Translations under genes and position numbers: made by a program
The notes under the pieces: generated by a model
Told to the model about the DNA's origin: nothing
Database searches by the model: none
Seen by the model: the letters and a program-made list of their open reading frames with translations, nothing else
Source: Bradyrhizobium sp. Ghvi
GTDB taxonomy: Bacteria; Pseudomonadota; Alphaproteobacteria; Rhizobiales; Xanthobacteraceae
DNA length: 64,000 nucleotides
Direction of reading: 5' to 3'
Assembly (NCBI RefSeq): GCF_900115265.1
Contig: NZ_FOVU01000001.1
Coordinates: forward strand, 779,001 to 843,000
Shown: one piece after another, positions 43,820 through 51,099 of the stretch
Position numbering within the stretch: the first letter of the stretch is position 1
Layout: every line of letters starts with the position of its first letter

Positions 43820-44695
43820 GTGATCCACACCAAGGTCCGATGTCGCGAGATCACCGAGTCCGATGTTGACGCCATCGCGGACTTGCTGACGCGCGGCTTC
43901 GTCGGCCGCTCGCGCAACTACTGGATCCAGGGTCTGCGCCGGCAGGCCTTCCGGCCCGTGCCGGACGGCTATCCGCGCTTCGGCTACATGCTCGACAATG
44001 ACGGCGAGCCGGTCGGCGTGCTGCTGCTGATCTACACAGCGCGCAAGGATGGCGAGGAGACCGCGATCCAGTGCAATCTGTCGAGCTGGTATGTCGAGCC
44101 GGCCTACCGCAATTACGCCCCGCTGCTGACCAAGATCGCGCAACGCCACAAGCACGTCACCTATCTCAACATCAGCCCGGCGGTATGGACCTGGCCGATC
44201 ATCGAAACTCAGGGCTTTCGCGCCTATTGCCGCGGCCTGTTCTTTTCGGTGCCGGCGCTGTCGCGCGCCCCGCGCTGGAGCAAGATCGAGGTCATCTCCC
44301 CGCACGCCAAGCGGATCGAGGGCTTATCCGAGGTCGAGACCGAGCTGCTGACGCGGCATGCGCGCTACAATTGTCTCAGTTTGATTTGCCGCACGCCGAA
44401 GGGCGTCTTCCCCTTCATCCTGCAACCGGTGCGCATCCGCCGCGGTTTCATCGCACCGCCGGCTATGCAGCTGATCTATTGCCGTAGCGCCGCCGAATAC
44501 ACCGCCTGCGCCGGCCGCATCGGCCGGCTGCTGCTGCGGCTCGGCAAAATCTCGGTGATCGTCGATTCCAACGAGCCGATTCCCGGCCTTGTCGGCTTTT
44601 ATACCGAGCGGCGCGGCCGCAAATATTTCAAAGGTCCGCACCGTCCACGACTGGCCGATCTCACCGATACGGAACTCGTGCTGTACGGGCCGTAG
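43820..44695 (+). CDS. Putative GNAT-like acyltransferase of the aminoacyl-carrier cluster
   Basis: A 291-residue protein starting at GTG 43820, 95 bp after the ligase on the same strand. The N-terminus (HTKVRCREITESDVDAIADL) and the following GYMLDNDGEPVGVLLLIYTA resemble the first strands and helix of GNAT N-acyltransferases. SSWYVEPAYRNYAPLLTKIA would be the acyl-donor binding turn. The second half is less clear. No specific family is recognised. It could transfer the aminoacyl group from the carrier protein to an unknown acceptor; that idea rests on position and fold impression only. Confidence 0.7.
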   Translation: MIHTKVRCREITESDVDAIADLLTRGFVGRSRNYWIQGLRRQAFRPVPDGYPRFGYMLDNDGEPVGVLLLIYTARKDGEETAIQCNLSSWYVEPAYRNYAPLLTKIAQRHKHVTYLNISPAVWTWPIIETQGFRAYCRGLFFSVPALSRAPRWSKIEVISPHAKRIEGLSEVETELLTRHARYNCLSLICRTPKGVFPFILQPVRIRRGFIAPPAMQLIYCRSAAEYTACAGRIGRLLLRLGKISVIVDSNEPIPGLVGFYTERRGRKYFKGPHRPRLADLTDTELVLYGP

Positions 44696-44701
44696 GAGTA
44701 T

Positions 44702-44965
44702 GGGCCTCGCTATCGGGATCTGCGCGGCGCGCTGGAATCCAGCCAGTTCCATCTGGTGTTCCAGCCGCAGGTGCGGCTCGACAGCTCCGAGCTCACCGGC
44801 TTCGAAGCGCTGCTGCGCGGGAGACATCCCAAGCGCGGCTTCGTCTCGCCTGCCGAATTCATTCCGATCGGCGAATGGGTGCTGCGCAACGCCTGCGCCA
44901 CGGCCGCGGCGACCGAGGTGGGGCTTACCATCGAGACACTGAACGCGGTTCGCCGCGTAGCGTGA
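44702..44965 (+). pseudogene. EAL-domain remnant (c-di-GMP phosphodiesterase fragment)
   Basis: In the frame of 44708 the translation [20 protein letters not shown], then [18 protein letters not shown], is the start of an EAL domain, including an intact E-A-L. It then reads [17 protein letters not shown], where intact domains have about ten extra residues between FIPI and IGEWVLR. That suggests an internal deletion at a short repeat. The similarity ends at ACATAAATE and a stop follows at 44963-44965. There is no GGDEF domain, no proper start codon and no catalytic DDFG part. It begins directly after the GNAT-like gene. Confidence 0.78.
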
Positions 44966-45074
44966 GCTTCTTCTCGTGAACATCCGCGAAAACAACCCCA
45001 TGCACAGTAGACGGGCCGTTGATTTCAAAGAGAATTTTCGCGGGCACGCTTCGCTTTGCCCACCCTAGCCGGTC

Positions 45075-46811
45075 TCAACCTGCCGCGGGCAGTGCGCTAC
45101 CCGGCGGCGGGCACCACGGGCGGTCAGCTGACGCCAGCCCGATCAGGCGGCCCTGGATGTAATCGCAGCCCCAGTCGCGCAACATGGTCGCGGCCTCTTC
45201 GTCCTGCACCCATTCGGCCACGGTCTTGATCTCGAGGCGGCGGGCGAGGTCGATCAGGGTCTGCACAAAGGCGCGATCGTCGGCGGAGTGGGTGATGTTC
45301 TGCACGAAGGCGCCGTCGATCTTGACGATATCGACGCCGAGCTTGCGCAAATTGCGGAACGAGGTGTAGCCGGCACCGAAATCGTCGATGGCGATGCGGC
45401 TGCCGAAATTCTTGAGCCGGCTGACGAAGGCACGGACGTCGTCGATGTCCTGGATCGCGACCGTCTCGGTGATCTCCACGATCAGCCGTTCGGCGACGCC
45501 GGGATGGGCGCGCATCAGCGATTCGATTCCCGCCCACCAGTCCGGGTCCATGGTGGTATCAGGCGAGATGTTGAGGCTGAGCCGAATATTTGGCGCGGCC
45601 GCGAGCTCGGCGACCACCAATTCGAGCACGCGGTGATCGACGAGGCGGATGAGGCCGAGGCGTTCTGCGACCGGCACGATGTCGGGCGCGAGCAGCACCT
45701 GGCCGTCGCCCTGGTCCATCCGCACCAGGCATTCGTGGAACGCGCCCTCGCGCGTGGCAGCCGACACCACCGGCTCATAAGCAAGCTTGATGCGGCGCTC
45801 GTTCAGCGCCGTGACGATCTCGTCGGTGACGCGGATGTTGACGCGGCGCTGGGCGTCGCGCTCGGCGTTCGGACGCCACGCGGCGAACGAGCCGGCGCGC
45901 CGGCGCTTGGCGCCGTCCAGCGTCTCGTGGGCGCGGTTGATCGCCTCGTCGGTGTTGCGGGCATAGCGCGGCAGGCTGACGGCGCCGATCGAGACGGTGA
46001 CGGACACCGGGCCGGATCTGGTCGGCACCACCTCGTTGCGGATGCCGGTGAGAAAGCGCTCGGCGGCGACGTTCATGTCATCGACGGTGCAGTTCTTGAG
46101 GATCAGTCCGAACTTGTTGCCGGAGAAGCGGCCGAGCACGTCGCCCCCGCGCAGCCGCGCGCGAATGCGCTTGGCGACGTCGAGGATCACGGCGTCGGCC
46201 ACATCGAAACCGAAGGCGTCATTGACGCGCGCGAGATGATCGATTCCGACCAGCATGAAGGCCGCGGTGGAGCGGAAGCGGCTCGTCTCCTCGATCGCTT
46301 CGGCCAGCGCCGCGATCAGATGGGACCGATTGAGCTCGCCGGTGAGAGGGTCGAGCCGCGCGAGCTTCGTCAGCTCCTCGTCGCGGGCGTGCCGTTCGTT
46401 GTTGATGCGAACGGAGCCGATCGCACGCACCGGGCGCCCATCGGCACCGGCGAACCAGCGGCCGGTCTCCTCGATCCAGATCACGGGATCGGAGGCGCTC
46501 ATGCGCACACCATATTCGACCCGGTAAGGCGTGCCGTCGGCGCCGTGCACGGCTGAGGTCTGTGCCAGCGCTGCACTTCGCAGCGTCTGCGCGGGCTCGA
46601 TCAGCTTGGCGAACTCGGCACCGGTCGCAAGCCGCTCGGAGGGAATGCCAGGGAAGATGGCGCCGGCCTGCTCGCCCCAGACGATGGCGTCGCTGACGAG
46701 ATCCCAGACGAACACGGCCTGGCCGAGGGCGGCCAGGATTTCGGAGGCTTGCGGCAATGCTGGGGTCAAAAGCGCCTCGTTTCGGGACAGCGGGAAGTCC
46801 TGAGCCGGCAC
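45075..46811 (-). CDS. PAS-GGDEF-EAL protein with degenerate GGDEF site
   Basis: A 578-residue cytoplasmic signalling protein starting at GTG 46811. A PAS-like domain (about 25-135, AVFVWDLVSDAIVWGEQAGA) is followed by a GGDEF domain (about 145-300, DPLTGELNRSHLIAAL). Its active site reads SGNKF at 230-234 in place of GGDEF, so cyclase activity is unlikely. The EAL domain (about 330-560) has ECL at 360-362 in place of EAL but keeps NISP, EITET, DDFGAGYTS at 476-484 and KIDGAF. It may retain phosphodiesterase activity or act as a c-di-GMP or protein-binding receptor. It converges with an EAL remnant. Confidence 0.9.
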   Translation of the reverse strand: MPAQDFPLSRNEALLTPALPQASEILAALGQAVFVWDLVSDAIVWGEQAGAIFPGIPSERLATGAEFAKLIEPAQTLRSAALAQTSAVHGADGTPYRVEYGVRMSASDPVIWIEETGRWFAGADGRPVRAIGSVRINNERHARDEELTKLARLDPLTGELNRSHLIAALAEAIEETSRFRSTAAFMLVGIDHLARVNDAFGFDVADAVILDVAKRIRARLRGGDVLGRFSGNKFGLILKNCTVDDMNVAAERFLTGIRNEVVPTRSGPVSVTVSIGAVSLPRYARNTDEAINRAHETLDGAKRRRAGSFAAWRPNAERDAQRRVNIRVTDEIVTALNERRIKLAYEPVVSAATREGAFHECLVRMDQGDGQVLLAPDIVPVAERLGLIRLVDHRVLELVVAELAAAPNIRLSLNISPDTTMDPDWWAGIESLMRAHPGVAERLIVEITETVAIQDIDDVRAFVSRLKNFGSRIAIDDFGAGYTSFRNLRKLGVDIVKIDGAFVQNITHSADDRAFVQTLIDLARRLEIKTVAEWVQDEEAATMLRDWGCDYIQGRLIGLASADRPWCPPPGSALPAAG

Positions 46812-46987
46812 AGGATACGGCCAGATTCGCCTCCGACCCTAGGCAAAGTTCATAAACAATTTGGAAACCACGTTCCCGAAGACGGCGGAACCAAATAGGC
46901 TCGAGCGGCATAGGCCTTGCGAGACCATCACATGCCCGGCGCCGACGTCCCAAAACGCGCCAGTTCAAGCGGATCAGCGGTGTTGCG

Positions 46988-47248
46988 ATGGTGAATGCGG
47001 ATCAGATCGAAGAGGCAACGCGGGAAGCGAGTACCGCGCTGGTCCCGCTTGCGCCGGTTTTACAGCTGGTCCGCAGGGTACCGCTGACGCGCCCCGATCC
47101 GAGCTTTGTCACCCAGCTGATCGCCAATGCCGAGCACCTGCCGCAGGCAAGCCGGCTGCGCCGCGGCTCGTCCGAGGATGCTCTGATGGCCTATGGCGGC
47201 AAGCGCCCGCTGCCCAGCGTTGCTGCGCGCACGCGGCAGGTGGCGTAA
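46988..47248 (+). CDS. Small conserved hypothetical protein
   Basis: An 86-residue protein with a central segment RPDPSFVTQLIANAEHLPQA followed by RLRRGSSEDALMAYG and an RTRQVA end. I recall a family of small Bradyrhizobium proteins of this pattern (D-P-S/T-F-V-x-x-L-I-A-x-A-E-H-L-P). It has no signal peptide, membrane helix or catalytic motif that I recognise. The ribosome site is weak. Function unknown. Confidence 0.62.
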   Translation: MVNADQIEEATREASTALVPLAPVLQLVRRVPLTRPDPSFVTQLIANAEHLPQASRLRRGSSEDALMAYGGKRPLPSVAARTRQVA

Positions 47249-47296
47249 CGCCGTTTTCAGGACAATTGTCGCCGCGCTCGCTGCGTCGAGAGATTC

Positions 47297-47381
47297 GTCA
47301 TGCCCGGGCCTGTCCCGGGCATCCATGATCTTCTTTCCGCGCGGCTAGTCGTGGATGGCCGGGACAAGCCTGGCCATGACG
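47297..47381. repeat. Palindromic intergenic repeat between convergent genes
   Basis: CGTCATGCCCGGG at the left is matched by CCATGACG at the right. Inner arms TGTCCCGGGCATCCATGA and TGGATGGCCGGGACA form the main stem. It is located between converging genes, where it could stop both transcripts. Confidence 0.75.
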
Positions 47382-47404
47382 CCGTGGAGGGCTTGGGAAT
47401 TCGA

Positions 47405-48124
47405 TCAACGCGGTTCTTCGGGTGAGGACGGCGTACCGTTGCCAGGCTGCAAATGCGGCGATGGAATTTCCGGCGATGGCGGGATGCCCGGCTTCGGCGC
47501 CGGATGATCCATCAGGACGGATTCGGCCACCGATTGCGCCGAAGTTGCGGGCCGCTCAGGCTGCGGCGCGGGCACGGGATCGAGCTTCGGCTCGAACGTC
47601 GATGCTGCTGGTGGCGCCTCGGCCTGGCGCTTGGCCTTGCGCGGCACCGGCACGGTCTCGGCGGCGACATAGGCGATGCGACGGCGCGCACGTTGCGCGA
47701 TGCCGCCGAGGAAATCGGCCATCGCGAGCAGCACCAGCAGGAAGTAGGTGGAGTTGCCGAATTTGGGCCACATCACGAATTCGGCCGCGGCTGCGCCGAA
47801 GATGACGAACGACAGCAAATGGTCCATCAGGAATTTCGCGCCCGGGCGCGCGCCCTTGACCACTTCGAGCAGCAACAGCAGCACGCCGAGCGCCAGCAGC
47901 AGATCCGCAAGCGTGACCGGCCAGGTCTCGCCCGTGATCATCGGCACCCTGAACAGCACATCCGAGAAGGACACGGTGGGCATCAGGAAGGCGATGATGT
48001 TGTACACCGCGAGCGGAATCAGAAGCAGCGGGAAACCGACCATCGGCAAAGCGCCTTCTCGATCAGGATGTTCGGGCAGGACAATGCGGCGGCGAAGCTT
48101 TTGCTCCGCCGCCGTCACTGTCAT
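47405..48124 (-). CDS. Multi-helix membrane protein of unknown function
   Basis: A 239-residue protein with about four hydrophobic segments in residues 28-150 (MVGFPLLLIPLAVYNIIAFL, LADLLLALGVLLLLLEVV, LSFVIFGAAAAEFVMWP, YFLLVLLAMADFLGGIA) and a proline-rich soluble C-terminal tail. The N-terminal 25 residues are basic and cytoplasmic in appearance. I recognise no named domain. It lies 63 bp downstream of rpmF on the same strand, but a terminator stands between them. Confidence 0.78.
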   Translation of the reverse strand: MTVTAAEQKLRRRIVLPEHPDREGALPMVGFPLLLIPLAVYNIIAFLMPTVSFSDVLFRVPMITGETWPVTLADLLLALGVLLLLLEVVKGARPGAKFLMDHLLSFVIFGAAAAEFVMWPKFGNSTYFLLVLLAMADFLGGIAQRARRRIAYVAAETVPVPRKAKRQAEAPPAASTFEPKLDPVPAPQPERPATSAQSVAESVLMDHPAPKPGIPPSPEIPSPHLQPGNGTPSSPEEPR

Positions 48125-48173
48125 ATCTCATGGGTTGACCTAAATCAGGCAGGCTCGATCAACCTGCCGAAGG

Positions 48174-48195
48174 AAAAAGCCCTGACTTCAGGACT
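48174..48195 (-). terminator. Rho-independent terminator of rpmF
   Basis: On the minus strand AGTCCTGA-AG-TCAGGGCT forms an 8-bp stem (one G-T pair) followed by TTTTTCCTT. The stem's first arm includes the rpmF stop codon at 48188-48190. Confidence 0.72.
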
Positions 48196-48370
48196 CTTTC
48201 TTCTTCAGGACCTGACGGCCCTTGTACATGCCGGTCTTGAGGTCGAGATGGTGCGGACGACGGAGCTCACCGGAGTCCTTGTCTTCCACATAGGTCGGCT
48301 TCTTGATGGCGTCTGCCGAGCGGCGCATGCCACGGCGCGACGGCGAAGTTTTTCGTCTCGGAACGGCCAT
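48188..48370 (-). CDS. rpmF: 50S ribosomal protein L32
   Basis: A 60-residue basic protein beginning [20 protein letters not shown], the invariant start of bacterial L32, with the alphaproteobacterial continuation [19 protein letters not shown]. It binds 23S rRNA near the exit of the large subunit. Length is normal for alphaproteobacteria. There are no zinc-binding cysteines, so it is the C-minus form. It stands between mtgA and a membrane protein gene, all on the minus strand. Confidence 0.97.
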   Translation of the reverse strand: MAVPRRKTSPSRRGMRRSADAIKKPTYVEDKDSGELRRPHHLDLKTGMYKGRQVLKKKES

Positions 48371-48540
48371 TTCAATATCCTCTAGGGATTGGTGTTCATC
48401 CGGGCATCGTCCGCGGAGGGACGGCTCAGCACCCGCAATACGGGGCGAGCTGAATGCCGATCAAGGCCGGGCTTATAGAGGAAGGCTGGCCGTAAAGCTA
48501 GGGTTCTGGGACGGAAAATGCACCCGAAAAGGGCTCGAAA

Positions 48541-49215
48541 TCAGCGATTTTCCCGCCAGCAGGTCAAAAGCGAGGTGGCCTGCCCCCTTGCCACGTAGGT
48601 GCCAGCCAGCCGGCGGACACCCGGACCCGGGCTCCTGGCGCTGCGTTTGACCGGATTCGGCAGGATCGAGGCCATAAGCGCCGCCTCCCGGGGCGAGAGA
48701 TTGGCCGCCGACCTGCCGAAGGCGTAGGCGCTGCCCGTTTCCACCCCAAACTGGCCCTGCGGGCCGAGCTCGGCGATGTTGAGGTAAATTTCCAGGATCC
48801 GGTGCTTGGGCAGGACAAAATCGATCCACAGCGCCAACGGAAACTCCAGCGCCTTGCGGATGAAATCACGCCCCTGCCAAAGGAACAGGTTTTTCGCCAC
48901 CTGCTGGGTGATGGTGGAGGCGCCGCGGAAGGCGGTGCCGTCCTCCCTGGCATCGTCGATGGCCTCGCGCAGCGCGCCCCAGTCGATGCCGTGATGCTTG
49001 CAGAAATGGGCGTCCTCGGCCGCCACCACCGAGCGCGGCAAATAAGGCGACATCGCCGCGAGATCGATCCATTCCCTGTGCATCGGCGCGCCCGTCAGGG
49101 AGCGCCACGCCATCAGCGTCGAGACCGGATGACCGGTGCGGTAGAACGGCGCGACCACATAGGGCGCGAGAGCCACGACCGCGAGCACTGCAAGCAGGAT
49201 TTTAACGATGCGCAA
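48541..49215 (-). CDS. mtgA: Monofunctional biosynthetic peptidoglycan transglycosylase
   Basis: A 224-residue GT51 glycosyltransferase that polymerises lipid II into glycan strands. An N-terminal signal anchor ([20 protein letters not shown]) is followed by the catalytic Glu in [15 protein letters not shown] and the second motif [20 protein letters not shown]. The lipid-binding [10 protein letters not shown] segment follows. There is no transpeptidase domain, as expected for MtgA. It is divergent from the prenyl synthase gene. Confidence 0.95.
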   Translation of the reverse strand: MRIVKILLAVLAVVALAPYVVAPFYRTGHPVSTLMAWRSLTGAPMHREWIDLAAMSPYLPRSVVAAEDAHFCKHHGIDWGALREAIDDAREDGTAFRGASTITQQVAKNLFLWQGRDFIRKALEFPLALWIDFVLPKHRILEIYLNIAELGPQGQFGVETGSAYAFGRSAANLSPREAALMASILPNPVKRSARSPGPGVRRLAGTYVARGQATSLLTCWRENR

Positions 49216-49375
49216 ATCGACCTTTCCGGCGCGAAATGAACCTGGCCGCGGATCCCGCCATTAAGTCTGTGATAATTCGGGCCTTTTCCAGCACTTTTTG
49301 GGCGTTCCAAACGATTGACTGGAACGGGCGCATAAAGGATTGTCCGGCCGAATTTTAGTCCTGGAGCCTTTCTTG

Positions 49376-50299
49376 ATGACCGGCACGTCACCGTCCGATT
49401 TCGCCAAGCGTCTGGACAAGACCGCTGATGACACCGAGGCCCTGCTCGGGCGCCTGTTGTCGGACGACATCCTGCACGATGAGATCGCCCGCCCCAAGCG
49501 ACTGATGGACGCCATGCGCTACTCGAGCCTGAACGGCGGCAAGCGTCTGCGGCCGTTCCTGGTGGTCGAGAGCGCCGCCGTGTTCGGTGTTCCCCGTGAA
49601 GCCGCGCTGCTCGTAGGTGCCGCGCTCGAATGCATCCACTGCTATTCGCTGATTCATGACGATCTGCCGGCGATGGACAATTCGGACCTGCGCCGCGGCC
49701 GTCCCACCCTGCACAAGCAGACCGATGACGCCACCGCGATCCTCGCCGGCGACGGCCTGCTGACTCTCGCCTTCGACATCATCACCCGCGACGAGGTCCA
49801 TCGCGACGCCAATGTGCGGCTGCTGCTGACGCGCGCGCTGGCGCGCTGCGCCGGCATCGGCGGCATGGTCGGCGGCCAGATCCTCGATCTCGCCGGCGAA
49901 GGCCGCTTTGGCGGCAACGAGCCGATCGACGTCGCCCGCATTCAGCAGATGAAGACCGGCGCCCTGCTGCGCTACGGCTGTATCGCCGGCGCGATCCTCG
50001 GCCAAGCCTCGCGTGCGGAGTATCAGGCGCTCGACGATTACGGGCGCGCGCTCGGCGAAGCCTTCCAGATCGCCGACGATCTGCTCGACGTCGAAGGCGA
50101 TGCGGCGGCGCTCGGCAAGCCGGCCGGCGCCGATGCCGCGCTCGGCAAGACCACCTTCGTGACCCAACTCGGCATCGAAGGCGCCAAGCAGCGCGTGCGC
50201 GACCTGCTGGCGCGCGCCGACAGCGCCATCTCGATCTTCGGCGAGCGCGCCGCCGTGCTGCAGGCCGCCGCCCATTTCGTCGCCGAACGGAAGAACTGA
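49376..50299 (+). CDS. ispA: Polyprenyl synthetase, farnesyl diphosphate synthase type
   Basis: A 307-residue trans-prenyltransferase. ATG 49376 is preferred to a TTG twelve codons upstream. The first aspartate-rich motif is HDDLPAMDNSDLRRGRPT and the second is FQIADDLLDVEG. LNGGKRLRP supplies diphosphate-binding residues. It condenses IPP with DMAPP/GPP to farnesyl diphosphate, precursor of undecaprenol, quinones and hopanoids. Length and the DDxxxxD form of the first motif fit bacterial short-chain synthases; a geranylgeranyl synthase cannot be excluded. Confidence 0.88.
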   Translation: MTGTSPSDFAKRLDKTADDTEALLGRLLSDDILHDEIARPKRLMDAMRYSSLNGGKRLRPFLVVESAAVFGVPREAALLVGAALECIHCYSLIHDDLPAMDNSDLRRGRPTLHKQTDDATAILAGDGLLTLAFDIITRDEVHRDANVRLLLTRALARCAGIGGMVGGQILDLAGEGRFGGNEPIDVARIQQMKTGALLRYGCIAGAILGQASRAEYQALDDYGRALGEAFQIADDLLDVEGDAAALGKPAGADAALGKTTFVTQLGIEGAKQRVRDLLARADSAISIFGERAAVLQAAAHFVAERKN

Positions 50300-50309
50300 T
50301 GATCTTCGC

Positions 50310-50362
50310 CTCTCCCCGCCTTCGCCAAGGCTTCGGCGGACAAGAGCGGGGGAGGGGGTGCA
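50310..50362. repeat. CTCTCCCCGC palindromic repeat
   Basis: CCTCTCCCCGC pairs with GCGGGGGAGGG. An inner stem CTTCGCCAAGG/CTTCGGCGG fills the loop. It occupies the gap between the prenyl synthase and the DUF1345 gene and is related to 6449-6475. Confidence 0.65.
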
Positions 50363-50398
50363 CCTGCAATGCGGCTGTAGCTTCACAGGACGACCCGC

Positions 50399-51076
50399 GT
50401 GGAAAAAGAAGACCCCGTCCTCGCCCGCTTCCGCCAGATGTCGCGACCGATGCGGCTGATCTATTCGCGGCCGCGGACCTTCATCTCGCTCGTTACAGGC
50501 ATTCTCGTCTGCCTGTTGCTGCCGGGCACGTATCGCGTGGTGACACGGCTGTTGTTCGGTTGGGATGCGCTGATCGCGGTCTATCTCGTGCTGGTCTACA
50601 GCATGATGCTTTGCAACGACCACCTGCACATCCGCCGTAGCGCCGCGATGCAGGACGACGGCCGCTTCGTGATCCTGTTGGTGACGGCGATCGGCGCGTT
50701 TGCGAGCATCGCGGCCATCGTCTCGGAGCTCGGCACCCACCGCGGCACCGCGGAGCTGACCATCGCCATCACCACCATCGCGCTGTCCTGGGCCGCCGTG
50801 CACACGACCTTTGCGCTGCATTACGCCCATGACTACTACCGCCCGCCGCTCGGCGGCCTGCAGTTTCCGAGCGGCGACAAGGAAGACCAGGCCGACTACT
50901 GGGATTTCGTCTATTTCTCGTTCGTGATCGGCATGACCGCGCAGGTTTCCGACGTCGGCATTACCGACAAGACGATCCGCCGCACCGCCACTGCGCACGG
51001 TATCGTGTCGTTCATCTACAACACGGCCCTGCTGGCGCTGACGGTGAACATCGCGGCGAGCGCGATCGCGACATAG
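50399..51076 (+). CDS. DUF1345 family membrane protein
   Basis: A 225-residue integral membrane protein starting at GTG 50399. Hydrophobic helices are seen at about 28-45, 52-68, 88-108, 118-138, 168-185 and 200-222. Between helices 4 and 5 lies the family signature HYAHDYYRPPLGGLQFPSGD, followed by DYWDFVYFSFVIGMTAQVSD. These features define DUF1345, whose function is unknown. It is transcribed after the prenyl synthase but separated by a repeat. It converges with the caspase-like gene. Confidence 0.9.
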   Translation: MEKEDPVLARFRQMSRPMRLIYSRPRTFISLVTGILVCLLLPGTYRVVTRLLFGWDALIAVYLVLVYSMMLCNDHLHIRRSAAMQDDGRFVILLVTAIGAFASIAAIVSELGTHRGTAELTIAITTIALSWAAVHTTFALHYAHDYYRPPLGGLQFPSGDKEDQADYWDFVYFSFVIGMTAQVSDVGITDKTIRRTATAHGIVSFIYNTALLALTVNIAASAIAT

Positions 51077-51099
51077 CCGCCATCGCTTCTTGCTGAAGA

